The position numbers were made by a program, and so were the translations under genes. DNA of 64,000 nucleotides from Candidatus Bathyarchaeota archaeon (lineage in GTDB: Archaea > Thermoproteota > Bathyarchaeia > Bathyarchaeales > Bathycorpusculaceae), in NCBI GenBank assembly GCA_003164295.1, contig PLTA01000055.1:18502-82501 (forward strand). The letters are read 5' to 3'. A model generated the notes under the pieces. It saw nothing but the letters and a program-made list of their open reading frames with translations, did no database searches and was not told the origin of the DNA. This document shows positions 47,079 through 55,328 of the stretch, piece after piece; position 1 is the first letter of the stretch, and each line of letters begins with the position of its first letter.

Positions 47079-47500
47079 GCTATTATATAGACACTAACAT
47101 TTTTGTTTATTCTGCCTTGGCGCACCCAGTTTACGGAAGATGTTGCAAACGAATAATCGATGATATTCAAAATGAAAATATCAAAGCATTTTGCGGTTTT
47201 CTCGTTCCTATAGAACTCCTATGTTCAATAGCTAAGATTGACCCAGCAAAAGTGGGTATCGCTCTTGATTCGTTCTTTTCTTTATCGATAAAAATGATAC
47301 AAATTAATGAACGGCTCCTTCAGAATGCGGCAAGCATAATGTTCGAATCGGGCGTAACCTATGATTCCATACATGCCGCATGCATGCGCATACAAAGCTT
47401 AGACACCATAATAACTGAAGACGTAACAGATTGGAAAAAGATCAAAAGCGTTAAAGTGATAAGACCCCTTGAATATGAAAAAATAGTCAAACAGCATTAA
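47075..47500 (+). CDS. vapC: VapC-type PIN-domain RNase toxin
   Basis: A ribonuclease toxin. The PIN acidic residues are visible: Asp in YYIDTNIFVY at residue 5-6, Glu in VPIELLCSIA, Asp in VTYDSIHAA, and Asp in TIITEDVTDW. I start at TTG 47075, overlapping the vapB stop by four bases, since it gives MSYYIDTN at the normal family position; an ATG at 47012 lies inside vapB. Complete at 141 residues. A tRNA-like fragment begins three bases after its stop. Confidence 0.9.
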   Translation: MSYYIDTNIFVYSALAHPVYGRCCKRIIDDIQNENIKAFCGFLVPIELLCSIAKIDPAKVGIALDSFFSLSIKMIQINERLLQNAASIMFESGVTYDSIHAACMRIQSLDTIITEDVTDWKKIKSVKVIRPLEYEKIVKQH

Positions 47501-47502
47501 AA

Positions 47503-47556
47503 TGGACCGGAGGGGATTTGAACCCCGACCAAAATGGAGATGTCACCCACAATTTC
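47503..47556 (-). other. tRNA-3'-half-like fragment A
   Basis: On the minus strand: GGGTGACATCTCCA, a short spacer, GGGGTTCAAATCCCC (T arm, four good pairs) and CCGGTCC plus A as acceptor and discriminator. The expected GGACCGG 5' strand is absent nearby, so only the 3' half exists. The leader GGGTGACATCTCC recurs in fragments B and, degenerate, C and E. On the plus strand it starts three bases after the vapC stop and ends in a run of T. Confidence 0.6.
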
Positions 47557-47701
47557 CTTTTTTTCTTTGTAGCAATGGTTAGGGCTAACAGGTCAAGTAT
47601 TAAGTTAGATTTGCGAAACTGGCTTATTTTTTCCCTTCTGTCCCAAACCGCGATGTTGATGGGTATATTTCGCAAATTATTCATGTACAGCGTTAATGAT
47701 G

Positions 47702-47806
47702 TTAATCATCGTGGACGACTACGGTGCGTCTCCGTCCATAGCTCGCGAGATTTCCTATCGCTGCTGATATTAGCGCGACAACCAGAAATACTATGCCTGC
47801 GTACAC
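47702..47806 (-). CDS. Possible 34-aa membrane protein, DUF1328-like
   Basis: From GTG 47806 the frame encodes MYAGIVFLVVALISAAIG then NLASYGRRRTVVVHDD. The first helix resembles the start of small DUF1328-type membrane proteins. GGTAG lies seven bases upstream. The frame is open further upstream with more hydrophobic residues but no standard start. Short, so uncertain. Confidence 0.4.
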   Translation of the reverse strand: MYAGIVFLVVALISAAIGNLASYGRRRTVVVHDD

Positions 47807-47872
47807 TAAGCTACCTGTTAAGAAATATGTTATTATGGCTGCTAAGGCTGCTTTATTGTAAATTCGGGGTAT

Positions 47873-48163
47873 TTAACGTGAAGATTTTGTATTCGTCGTT
47901 TTCTCTACGGTCTTACGCTTTGTAACTTCATGCAGCGATTCAACATGCATGTCTAACTCAACTTTGCTGTTGAAGCTTTTTCCGCATATTGGGCATACGA
48001 ATCTGCCTCCTTCACCGCCTGGTCGGGTTACCATTTGTTCCTGCCCAATGAGTACTTTTGGTTCAAGGCCAGGTGAGCCATCAGTAGGCGTAGGCACTTT
48101 TTGTGCTTCTATAGGCTCCTTTTCTTCTGGTTGAAATTCAACTTGTATTTCAAGCTCACTCAT
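47873..48163 (-). CDS. C2H2 zinc-finger protein
   Basis: About 96 residues with one classical finger near residue 60: FVCPICGKSFNSKVELDMH then VESLH (C-x2-C-x12-H-x4-H). The N-terminal half is Glu/Pro-rich and acidic, the tail Lys/Thr-rich. ATG 48163 has GGTGG about ten bases upstream. Likely binds DNA or protein. A second C2H2 gene lies at 56677. Single-finger C2H2 proteins are common in archaea but their targets are unknown. Confidence 0.78.
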   Translation of the reverse strand: MSELEIQVEFQPEEKEPIEAQKVPTPTDGSPGLEPKVLIGQEQMVTRPGGEGGRFVCPICGKSFNSKVELDMHVESLHEVTKRKTVEKTTNTKSSR

Positions 48164-48383
48164 AATTGACGCTTCCACCTATTTTCTTTCAAGACTTTTC
48201 ATAAACATTTGTGACTGCTATGCAACTACAATAAGCATAAGCCTGCATCTCACCAGCGTATAGTCTACTCTTCATCACTAACAGCTAATCAAACCCGGGA
48301 CTCGCCAATCCTAAATTCTCCAGCCCTAGTCAAGAGTGCTTCTCAGCAAATAGTCAAGCAGTTTTTGGGGTCTTCACTTTAAC

Positions 48384-48560
48384 TTAGGTGGATGGGACAC
48401 GACTGGTTAACCACCCGGAGCCGTTGGCAAGTTTGAATGTGAGGAACGTTGTTTCTCCGGGGAAGGTGTCGAATTTCATAATGCTCTTTTTGTAGACAAA
48501 TAATATTTTGATCTTTCTTTTTTTTAAAAGCAGAAACGCTTTCTCCGCGGTCACTTTCAT
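48384..48560 (-). CDS. Possible 58-aa protein, uncertain
   Basis: From ATG 48560 the frame encodes MKVTAEKAFLLLKKRKIK, VYKKSIMKFDTFPGETT and a final FKLANGSGWLTSRVPST. The frame remains open about 150 bases upstream without a standard start (ISQQIRSSITRPFNRKYG), so it could be the remains of a larger gene. No family recognised. Confidence 0.3.
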   Translation of the reverse strand: MKVTAEKAFLLLKKRKIKILFVYKKSIMKFDTFPGETTFLTFKLANGSGWLTSRVPST

Positions 48561-48652
48561 TTTGAACTTGGGTCTGTAGTATGAGGCAGCGGAACCTTTT
48601 ATGATTTGTATCCTGTGAGAGCCATACTTTCTGTTAAAAGGACGTGTTATTG

Positions 48653-48886
48653 ATGAACGAATCTGTTGAGAAATAGGTTCAGAAAGCCCTAGATGAGATT
48701 AGACTAAACATTCAAGTTGGAAGGCAGCGACACAGAATTCGTAGCCTTAAAAAAAGGCATTGTGAAGGTCAGACTTCAAGGATTGCGCATGCTGCCCAAC
48801 GTCCATGATTACCCTCAAACAAGGCGTAGGAGCTCAACTAAAAAAGAAAATTCCCAAAAATAGTAAAAGTTGAAGCGGTTCAATAA
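48653..48886 (+). pseudogene. Decayed NifU-like Fe-S scaffold gene
   Basis: ATG 48653 opens MNESVEK, then TAG, then VQKALDEIR in the same frame; next EGSDTEFVALKKGIVKVRL in a second frame; then MITLKQGVGAQLKKKIP in a third; and KIVKVEAVQ with stop at 48886 in a fourth reading. This is the order of the NifU C-terminal domain, which carries a GCxGCP-like Cys pair. That stretch here is GLRMLPN, without Cys. One nonsense codon, at least three frameshifts and loss of the metal ligands show true decay rather than a sequencing slip. Confidence 0.75.
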
Positions 48887-48947
48887 ACCGACCGCCAAAC
48901 AGAATCTTAGCCAATCTTTTTTTCATTTTTACGCAGCCATTTTATTA

Positions 48948-51119
48948 TTATGTGGGCATGTTTTCGTTTTTCTCTCGTATCCAGTGGCGATGCTGGGCAA
49001 TTGCTACTGTGACTGCTTCGTTGAATGCTTCAGTTGGGGCTGCTTGGGAGGTGACTACGCCTTTGTCTGAAACTACTTCCGCTTTGCCTTTGGTCTCTGC
49101 CAGTTTTACTTCCATTATGTCGGTTTCTGCTAGTAGGCCGACGGCTTCGCTGGTGGCGCCTATGGCTTTGCAGTGTTTGAAGGCTTCATTGATAAAGTTG
49201 ATGACGTACCATTGCTGCTTCATAGTGTCGATGCTTTGTTGTCCGCCGGGGATGTAGACGGCGTCGTACATGACTGAGGAGGCGCTTACGTAGTGTTTGT
49301 CTACCTCAATTTCTTGTCCGTCTTGACTTTTAATTGGACTTAGGAATTGTGATATGACTTCTATTTTGGCGCCTTGTTTTTCTAAGGCGGCTTTTACGCT
49401 GGAGAACTCTTTGCCGTTGAACCCGTCCATGGCGAGGACAGCGATTTTCCGGGTTTTTATGGTGTTTTTGATGGTATTTTCCATGCTTAGCGCCTTGGAC
49501 GCTTGGAGTTTTGGTGCTTTCTTTGGCGGCTGTGGCTCTCGCGTCGGCGGGCTGGTTCCCACTGCTTTGGCTATCTGCACTGCTAGTTCGTGGTCTACGT
49601 TGTTGAACATGTCGACGACTTTTTGCCTGGTTTCCTTGTTATTGAGTTTGCCGATTTCAAACTGGAACGCTTTAATGATGTGCTGCTTCTCTGGGTCGGA
49701 CATACTGTTCCAGAACAGGGTTGCTTGGCTATAGTGGTCTTTGAAGCTTTCGCTTCGTTCTCTAACTATTTTGCCGCTGACTGCTTCGGCATAGTGAACG
49801 TAGCCTTCTTTTTCGTCCATACCCGGCTTAGGATAGTCTTTGTTGAGGCTGTTGGGGTTGTAGGCGGTTTTGCCTTTGTTTATGGTCATGCGGTGGGGGC
49901 CGTCTCGCTGATTGTTCGTTACGAGCGACAGGGTCCTGTTTATGGGGATTTCCGTGAAGTTTGGTCCGCCCAGCCTGAGAAGTTGCGTGTCTAAGTAGGA
50001 GAACAACCGGCCCTGTAACAACGGGTCGTTGCTAAAGTCTATGCCGGGCACAACATTGCTGGGGCAGAAGGCGACTTGTTCGGTTTCTGCAAAAAAGTTA
50101 TCGGGATTACGGTTAAGCACCAGTTTGCCTATGCGCTGTACCGGCACCAGTTCTTCAGGCCAGAGTTTCGTGGGGTCGAGAACGTCGAAGTCGAATTTGA
50201 ATTCGTCTTCTTGGCTGATGATTTGAATACCGAATTCCCATTCGGGGCAGTCACCAGCTTCGATGGCTTCCCACAGGTCACGGCGGTTATAGTCAGGGTC
50301 TTTGCCGGCTATCTGCTGCACCTCATCCCACACCAACGAATGCACACCCAACAGCGGCTTCCAGTGGAACTTGACGAAAAACGCCTTGTCCTCCTCGTTG
50401 ACGAGGCGGTAAGTGTTGACGCCAAAACCCTCCATCATGCGAAAGCTGCGTGGCAACGCCCTATCAGACATTACCCACATTATCATGTGGGCAATTTCAG
50501 GGGTGTTGACGACGAAGTCCCAGAAGGTGTCGTGGGCAGAGGCGGCTTGGGGAATCTCGTTGTCTGGCTCTGGCTTCACCGCATGAATGAGGTCAGGAAA
50601 CTTTATAGCATCCTGTATGAAAAACACGGGGATGTTGTTGCCTACGAGGTCGTAGATGCCTTCTTCCGTGTAGAACTTGGTCGCGAAGCCGCGGGCGTCT
50701 CGGACGGTGTCTGCGGAGCCTCGGGAACCCGCTACCGTGGAGAACCTGACGAAGACGGGCGTTTTCTTGCTGGGGTCTTGGAGGAACCTGGCTTTCGTGT
50801 ACTGTCGCATTGACTTGTAGACTTGGAAGTAGCCGTGGGCTCCGGAACCTCGGGCGTGGACGACTCTTTCGGATATGCGTTCATGGTCAAAATGCGTAAT
50901 TTTTTCCCGGAAATGAAAATCCTCCAACAAGGTGGGACCACGAGAACCAGCCCGCAATGAGTTGTCGGTGTCGTTGATTTTTAGGCCCAAGTCCGTGGTA
51001 AGTTGCTTACCCACAGAATCCACACGAAACGGCTCCACATTTTTCTCCACCAGAGGCTCGGCTCGTTGAGGGTTCTTTTGGGCTCCTGACTCTGACACTT
51101 CTTTCTTCTTCAACATCAT
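48948..51119 (-). CDS. katE: Large-subunit catalase with C-terminal amidotransferase-like domain
   Basis: Decomposes hydrogen peroxide using heme. The catalytic His lies in [14 protein letters not shown] near residue 87, the Asn in [17 protein letters not shown] near 160, and the heme-ligand Tyr in [14 protein letters not shown] near 375. A DJ-1/PfpI-like domain occupies about 555-720 ([25 protein letters not shown] [12 protein letters not shown]). 723 residues fits the HPII class. The gene is visibly richer in G and C than its neighbours, suggesting acquisition from bacteria. Complete. Confidence 0.95.
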   Translation of the reverse strand: MMLKKKEVSESGAQKNPQRAEPLVEKNVEPFRVDSVGKQLTTDLGLKINDTDNSLRAGSRGPTLLEDFHFREKITHFDHERISERVVHARGSGAHGYFQVYKSMRQYTKARFLQDPSKKTPVFVRFSTVAGSRGSADTVRDARGFATKFYTEEGIYDLVGNNIPVFFIQDAIKFPDLIHAVKPEPDNEIPQAASAHDTFWDFVVNTPEIAHMIMWVMSDRALPRSFRMMEGFGVNTYRLVNEEDKAFFVKFHWKPLLGVHSLVWDEVQQIAGKDPDYNRRDLWEAIEAGDCPEWEFGIQIISQEDEFKFDFDVLDPTKLWPEELVPVQRIGKLVLNRNPDNFFAETEQVAFCPSNVVPGIDFSNDPLLQGRLFSYLDTQLLRLGGPNFTEIPINRTLSLVTNNQRDGPHRMTINKGKTAYNPNSLNKDYPKPGMDEKEGYVHYAEAVSGKIVRERSESFKDHYSQATLFWNSMSDPEKQHIIKAFQFEIGKLNNKETRQKVVDMFNNVDHELAVQIAKAVGTSPPTREPQPPKKAPKLQASKALSMENTIKNTIKTRKIAVLAMDGFNGKEFSSVKAALEKQGAKIEVISQFLSPIKSQDGQEIEVDKHYVSASSVMYDAVYIPGGQQSIDTMKQQWYVINFINEAFKHCKAIGATSEAVGLLAETDIMEVKLAETKGKAEVVSDKGVVTSQAAPTEAFNEAVTVAIAQHRHWIREKNENMPT

Positions 51120-51511
51120 CCACTCGCAAGCAGTAAATCCGTTTTGAAATCCTTAAACCTATGTGACTGCCAAAACACAGCAACAACCTCCAAAAACCAA
51201 AGTAAACAACATATCCTTAGCTAACATCAAAATATGAACAAGTTACATTTTCGGTTCCGTAGCGATGATTCGTTGCAGAAATCTTAGGGGTCTACTGTCT
51301 GGTCTATTTTCAACTAAAAACTGAACCGGCGGAACGCCTATTTTAGGCAAAGCATGTTACGGAAAAACCATTAGCGCCTTTTTAGCGTGACCCTTTGATT
51401 TTTTCGCATCTACCTATGTAGAAGGATAACCACGATGGGGTTGGTTAAAAGAAAAGATTGCGCTTACTATTGTGACCAAATTAAATCTCACACAGACGAC
51501 GGTGCAAATAA
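51120..51511. other. Non-coding stretch downstream of small gene and upstream of catalase
   Basis: About 390 bases. The part next to 51119 must hold the catalase promoter (AT-rich, TTAGCTAACATCAAAATATG). No convincing gene or repeat was seen; a short plus-strand frame at 51435 is the antisense of the gene at 51512-51769. Confidence 0.4.
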
Positions 51512-51769
51512 CTATTTTCTTCTTGCGCGTTTTCGCCAGCCGAGTTCAATTGCGTCTTTTTCTGAAATTGGTTTGACAGTAAGTTGTGTTTTGGATTCGT
51601 CTATTTTTACCAAACACGGTTGCCCGGTCTTGAATGGAAAAGCTGTGTCTTCACTCACTTTGGTCGGGACATAAACCCAAATTCTTGCGTACTCTTTTCC
51701 TTTGCTAACGGATTTTCTGCCAATAATAGTTCCAACGCCAGTGCGTGCCAAATCAACACCGGTTGTCAA
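51512..51769 (-). CDS. Small conserved-looking beta-rich protein
   Basis: 85 residues. The core ARIWVYVPTKVSEDTAFPFKTG followed by CLVKIDESKTQLTVKPIS looks like a small beta-barrel similar to AbrB-like or translation-associated domains, and the tail is basic (ELGWRKRARRK). No enzyme motif. It neighbours the nuclease-like gene at 51865 in divergent orientation. Function unknown. Confidence 0.55.
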   Translation of the reverse strand: MTTGVDLARTGVGTIIGRKSVSKGKEYARIWVYVPTKVSEDTAFPFKTGQPCLVKIDESKTQLTVKPISEKDAIELGWRKRARRK

Positions 51770-51864
51770 ATCATGCGTAAGCGCTATGTTACTATATTCG
51801 ATTACTATGTTGATGCACTAACTTTTTATGTGAAAACAACTGATTGAATAATGGCTGAATAATA

Positions 51865-52353
51865 GTGGAACCCGAAGTTCATATCGTGGAGCGTTACCTG
51901 CAACTGGTTAAGAAGTGCTTCACGATGACCAACATCATGCTCTCTGGTGGTAAGGAAATTGATTTGCTTGCTTTTAATCCAAAGACCGGTGAGCGTTTCC
52001 ACATTGAAGTCCGAGTTTGCATCGGCCGAGGTTTCCGGATAAGGCTTCAGGACACCCAGACCAAAGACGGACGTAAGCATAAAAGAGGCTTGGACACCCT
52101 GAATCAGATCAAGTTTTCGCCGCCTGCAGTTGTTAATGGATGCTGCGACATTTTCGGCTGTGATGAATACAAGCGGGTTTTGGTGGTTTGGGATGTTCAA
52201 GAACCCAACGTGATTGAACAGGCCAAGGAGCTTTATGGAATTGAGGTGTGGCGAATATCGGACATTATAAATGAACTCATTCATGAAGTTGGTACCAAGG
52301 CTTATTGCGATGATATTCTAAGGCTTACGCAATTGATCTCGGCAGCAAAATAG
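51865..52353 (+). CDS. PD-(D/E)XK nuclease-fold-like protein
   Basis: 162 residues. Segment SGGKEIDLLAFNPKTGERFHIEVRV near residues 27-51 is split here as KEIDLLAF, then FHIEVRV, which matches the acidic positions of PD-(D/E)XK enzymes, with Arg where Lys is usual (E-V-R). Later strands (RVLVVWDVQEP) fit the fold. GTG start. It could be a DNA nuclease or an inactive relative. It lies in the accessory zone without a methylase partner. Confidence 0.5.
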   Translation: MEPEVHIVERYLQLVKKCFTMTNIMLSGGKEIDLLAFNPKTGERFHIEVRVCIGRGFRIRLQDTQTKDGRKHKRGLDTLNQIKFSPPAVVNGCCDIFGCDEYKRVLVVWDVQEPNVIEQAKELYGIEVWRISDIINELIHEVGTKAYCDDILRLTQLISAAK

Positions 52354-52414
52354 GGATTGAAATCCGTTGGAATAAAGAAATCCGAAACTCAACTCGAAAC
52401 AAGAAGGTTTAGCG

Positions 52415-53283
52415 TCATTGGTTTAACTGCTTTTTTAATCGTTGGGTTAAGTTTTCTCTTTCTTTGGGTTGTTTTGTCCATAGATCTCGGTATTCTCTGA
52501 ACTGTAACCCTGTAATTTTTCCTTTTCTTTGAAGTTCGTCGAGGAGTCTGGCGAATTCCCTAAATTCTAACTGTTCTTTAGTTATCGTATTTCTGGTTTT
52601 TCGATTATCTAAAAAGTTGTTTGTTCCAATTTCTCGGTCAGGTGGTGGGTAAGCGTTGTATAAGAATCAGGCGAAATATGTGATTTCCCAAGGTTTGGTT
52701 ATAAGCGTATTTTTCTTTGACGGTCAGTAATTCAGATGTCAAGTATGCGTACTCTTCCCAGGGAACAATATGACTTACCGGCGTTACTTGGTTTGTCGAC
52801 AACTTTCTTGACAAAATGCCGCAAATGTGGCGTACTAAAAATTGGCAGCACTTCTGCACTTTCATAATTAAAGCAAAAGATAATTTTCTTGGCAATGTGC
52901 TTATCTGCGCCCAAACGACTTATTTTTCCCCATGGAGCATCAACTTTTTCAGTAAGAGATTTTTTCTTGTCAACTGCGATGTAAAGCATATCTTTGAAAT
53001 CTTCAAGTTGATCTCTAATATTGCGGTAAACAGTAGTGCCATGGATCGTCAGATGCCCCAGCGGCCTGAGATAAACCTCTATATAATGAAAAAACTCTCC
53101 CAACTCACCCGACTCAATTTTAAGAATGTCATCAGGTGCCAACGAATCTATTGATTCCGGATTTTCCGCGAAAGGATATTTTGCCCTAAACTGTTTCAAT
53201 AAGCTAAGTGCATTATCGATCTCATGTTTCATTAACACATTTTTATCATACGCACTCGCTTTCTCTAGCATCGAATCAGCCAT
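52415..53283 (-). pseudogene. Unknown protein gene with two frameshifts
   Basis: Three successive minus-strand frames read as one protein: MADSMLEKASAYDKNVLMKH to DKPSNAGK; then SHIVPWEEYAYLTSELL and VKEKYAYNQTLGNHIF; then LYNAYPPPDREIGTNN and KEQLEFREFARLLDEL to a TGA at 52415-52417. Shifts lie near 52770 and 52675. Family not recognised; it is helical, with a C-terminal part resembling regulatory or restriction-associated proteins only in general character. Two shifts suggest decay. Confidence 0.55.
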
Positions 53284-53511
53284 TGCTCTTCCCAGACATC
53301 ATTCAATAAGGTTGGGTTAATAACCATTTTCAGAAGTTAAGTTATCCCTAGTGACGTAAGTTGAGTTGATAAATAGTGGTTATCCTGAAAATATCGATGC
53401 GGCTGAGGTGCTCATTGCGTTTTTGGTGTTTCCCGATGTTATTAGACTTGTGACGTTGGAATGTATTTTTAAATACCCTTTAATTCATTATTTTTTAGGG
53501 AAGTACTACTT

Positions 53512-53700
53512 TTGGTAACAGAAAAAAAGATTGGAGATAAAACAGTTTTTCTCTGTGATGTTTGTGGTCTCGGATACTCAGATGAGAAGACAGCTCAGGA
53601 CTGCGAAGACTACTGCAAAGCTCATCCTGGTTCTTGCAGTGTAGAGATATCCCAGAAAGCTGTTTATTTTCCTGATACACCGGTGTTGCCAAAGAAATAG
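53512..53700 (+). CDS. Small Cys-rich zinc-binding protein
   Basis: 62 residues. VFLCDVCGLGYSDEKTAQDCEDYC gives CxxCG then CExYC-type ligands: CDVCG, CEDYC and a final SCSVEI. This compact pattern is common in archaeal small proteins of unknown role. TTG start. A tRNA-like fragment begins 16 bases after its stop, as happens after vapC. Confidence 0.65.
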   Translation: MVTEKKIGDKTVFLCDVCGLGYSDEKTAQDCEDYCKAHPGSCSVEISQKAVYFPDTPVLPKK

Positions 53701-53715
53701 AGATGCACTTTGAAG

Positions 53716-53767
53716 TGGACTGGGGGATTTGAACCCCTACCAGAGTGGAGATGTCACCCGCATTTCC
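53716..53767 (-). other. tRNA-3'-half-like fragment B
   Basis: On the minus strand: GAAATGCGGGTGACATCTCCA, here cited as ATGCGGGTGACATCTCC, then CTCTGGT, GGGGTTCAAATCCCCC (T arm) and AGTCC plus A. It matches fragment A over most of its length, including the leader GGGTGACATCTCCA, but the acceptor part differs. No 5' half is nearby. On the plus strand a T run follows. Confidence 0.6.
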
Positions 53768-53870
53768 TCTTTTTTTTATTTAAACCTTCTTTTATCAACG
53801 TGTTCGTTTAACTTTCAGTTTGTTCTCTCAGGAATCCAACGAAAAACAAATTGGAAAGTTGAGAGTTAAC

Positions 53871-53909
53871 TTGAACCCCTAAGGACAAGTGGAGATGGTA
53901 ACCTTCCTC
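53871..53909 (-). other. Degenerate tRNA-like fragment C
   Basis: Reads GGTTACCATCTCCACTTG then TAGGGGTTCAAG on the minus strand, a degraded version of B with the leader and the 5' side of the T arm but no acceptor. It begins at the histone gene's stop, 100 bases from B in the same orientation. Confidence 0.4.
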
Positions 53910-54148
53910 TAATAATAGTCGAAGAACAATCTTCCTGTGACTTTTCTAGTTGCGATTTCAATATCTTCCGATTTAACGGTTTTCCTTCCAGCGTATGTAG
54001 CATAATCCCATGCTTCTTTTGCAATCTTAACGCCAATCTCCTCGAGAACTTTTCCAAGCTCCTTCGCTCCTTCTTCACTCACCCTTTCCGCTCCTGCTTT
54101 CTTGCATAATCTATTCATTAGAGCCACAGATATTTCTAATTCGTTCAT
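53909..54148 (-). CDS. Archaeal histone
   Basis: A DNA-wrapping histone-fold protein. The fold shows in VSEEGAKELGKVLEEIGVK and YAGRKTVKSEDIEIATRKV, the latter matching the L2 loop and helix 3 of archaeal histones. I use ATG 54148 (79 residues); TTG 54163 would add five. The N-terminal helix region is slightly longer than in standard 67-residue histones, and the C-terminus ends LFFDYY. Histones prefer 10-bp periodic DNA, relevant to the decamer arrays in this window. Confidence 0.85.
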   Translation of the reverse strand: MNELEISVALMNRLCKKAGAERVSEEGAKELGKVLEEIGVKIAKEAWDYATYAGRKTVKSEDIEIATRKVTGRLFFDYY

Positions 54149-54227
54149 AGCGACTTTATCCAAAGTCTCTCTATCTTTTCAAGTAAGTATTAAGCTTTGT
54201 TATCCATTTTCTCCTCAATTTAGTAAG

Positions 54228-54236
54228 TTATAAATA
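54228..54236 (+). promoter_or_regulatory. TATA box upstream of the Lys-rich mini-gene
   Basis: TTATAAATA preceded by AAG lies 22 bases before the left arm of the inverted repeat at 54258. This spacing would start transcription at or just before that arm. Strong sequence match to archaeal TATA elements. Confidence 0.55.
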
Positions 54237-54257
54237 CTAACAACTCTCATACATTGA

Positions 54258-54342
54258 ATCCCGAGGTTAATTCAGTGGCAAAGAAACCAGTTAAGAAAGA
54301 AGAAAAGAAAGCCCCAGCTAAGAAAAAGTAAACCCTCGGGAT
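54258..54342 (+). other. Inverted repeat bracketing the mini-gene
   Basis: ATCCCGAGG (54258-54266) and CCTCGGGAT (54334-54342) are perfect 9-base reverse complements around the Lys-rich frame. If transcribed from the TATA box upstream, the RNA would close into a stem whose arms lie near the 5' and 3' ends, followed by a T-rich stretch at about 54361-54380 that could terminate it. Confidence 0.55.
54275..54331 (+). CDS. Possible 18-aa Lys-rich peptide
   Basis: GTG 54275 opens MAKKPVKKEEKKAPAKKK, then TAA. Half the residues are Lys. Similar tiny basic frames occur in other archaea. The frame lies inside a 9-bp inverted repeat with a TATA box upstream, and beside the histone gene on the other strand. 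It might be a peptide, or the locus might be a structured RNA; no ribosome-binding site is obvious. Confidence 0.4.
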   Translation: MAKKPVKKEEKKAPAKKK

Positions 54343-54437
54343 AGGAATATTTACCTCACTGTTTTTTTCTTTTTTTTTTATCTTCAACAAAGCGACCTTT
54401 CTCGCCAAGCTTATGAAGACCTTTCAAGAAATTAACC

Positions 54438-54620
54438 TCATAGTTTTATCGAAGCTTTATGCGGAAATAAGAATTGCAGGAGATAGCTTCCACACCCCCA
54501 GCATATTCTCCATGGTGGTGGCCTTGAACCCCTAAAGCCCTTGAGGTACCACTCGCAAAACCCATTTTTTTCTTCAGGTTGGCTGGAACAAAAATCGCAG
54601 CACATCTCTGATATAGCCAT
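54438..54620 (-). CDS. Possible small Cys-rich protein, doubtful
   Basis: 60 residues with MCCDFCSSQPEEKNGFCEWY and ICWGCGSY, which could bind zinc (CDFC and CWGC). The middle segment has an odd RGSRPPPWR stretch. No ribosome-binding site is clear. Retained because the two Cys pairs are well spaced; chance is possible. Confidence 0.3.
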   Translation of the reverse strand: MAISEMCCDFCSSQPEEKNGFCEWYLKGFRGSRPPPWRICWGCGSYLLQFLFPHKASIKL

Positions 54621-54675
54621 TTGGCTCGAATTGCGTAATTTGGTGATAAAAATCCGAGTAACTGCTTTTTGCGGT

Positions 54676-55107
54676 TTAACCTATGATCTGAGTCATTTCT
54701 TTGATGATTCCTTTTTCTACTTCAAGGGTCCACAGCATTTCGGGTACGTCAACGATGAGAAATAGGCCGACCGTTAAGATGGCTTCGACCGATGCCACTG
54801 CTATGTTTTGGATGAATTTGCCTATGCCTATGTGGATTGCGAAATTGTTGGGCTGGCCCGATATTAGGATGGTGAACGCTCTATTCGCGTCGATGATGCC
54901 CCGTAAAACTCCAGCTTTCTGCGCTTGTATGATTATGCCCATAGGGTTATTGGTTGACTGTGTTTTGTAGCCTTCGGAGGATAGCTTCTGAATGATTTGC
55001 TGTGATAATTGATTTAAATCCTTATTTTTTCCTTCAAAATGGATTACTTTCTCAGATACTACATCGTCATGGCCTTCAAAATGGAGTGGTATATCGTCAT
55101 TTGACAA
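54676..55107 (-). CDS. Unknown protein, paralog 1
   Basis: 143 residues, closely related to the protein at 60049-60435: both share HFEGKNKDLNQLSQQI, GYKTQS, AFxILIxGQPN, a Gly-rich IHIGIGKFIQNIAVASVEAI and VDVPEMLW, ending EMTQIIG. The middle helix (about 95-120, IAVASVEAILTVGLFLIV) is hydrophobic enough to enter a membrane. This copy has an extra N-terminal stretch of about 18 residues. The family is not recognised. Confidence 0.7.
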   Translation of the reverse strand: MSNDDIPLHFEGHDDVVSEKVIHFEGKNKDLNQLSQQIIQKLSSEGYKTQSTNNPMGIIIQAQKAGVLRGIIDANRAFTILISGQPNNFAIHIGIGKFIQNIAVASVEAILTVGLFLIVDVPEMLWTLEVEKGIIKEMTQIIG

Positions 55108-55214
55108 ACTAAAAACCTCAACATTATATTAGAACAGCAACTAATTAAGAGTTTTTTAAAATAAGTCATTATTAATAAACTTGAATTCTGAAGAATTGGG
55201 ACGCGCTAAAGCCT

Positions 55215-55328
55215 GTGACATGTCCAGAGTGCGGCAGCCAAAGAAACTGCAAAAACGGCAAAAGACAAACTCAAAAAGGGAAAATTCAATGCTACCTCTG
55301 CCGTGACTGCGGCTACAGGTTCTCGTGA
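55215..55328 (+). pseudogene. Integrase-type N-terminal zinc ribbon, remnant
   Basis: GTG 55215 opens MTCPECGSQRNCKNGKR, then GKIQCYLCRDCGYRFS and TGA 55326-55328. This CPECG...YLCRDCGYRFS module is found at the N-terminus of archaeal tyrosine recombinases and some transposases; the catalytic part is missing. The stop is immediately followed by tRNA-like fragment E. Truncation at a tRNA-like end resembles an integrase partitioned by insertion, which is inference. Confidence 0.55.

Noticed and set aside
54521..54575. Another possible tRNA-like fragment with TAGGGGTTCAAGG
   Set aside because: It lacks the shared leader and the 3' side of the T arm, and it lies within a possible Cys-rich coding frame at 54438-54620, so the match is probably chance.
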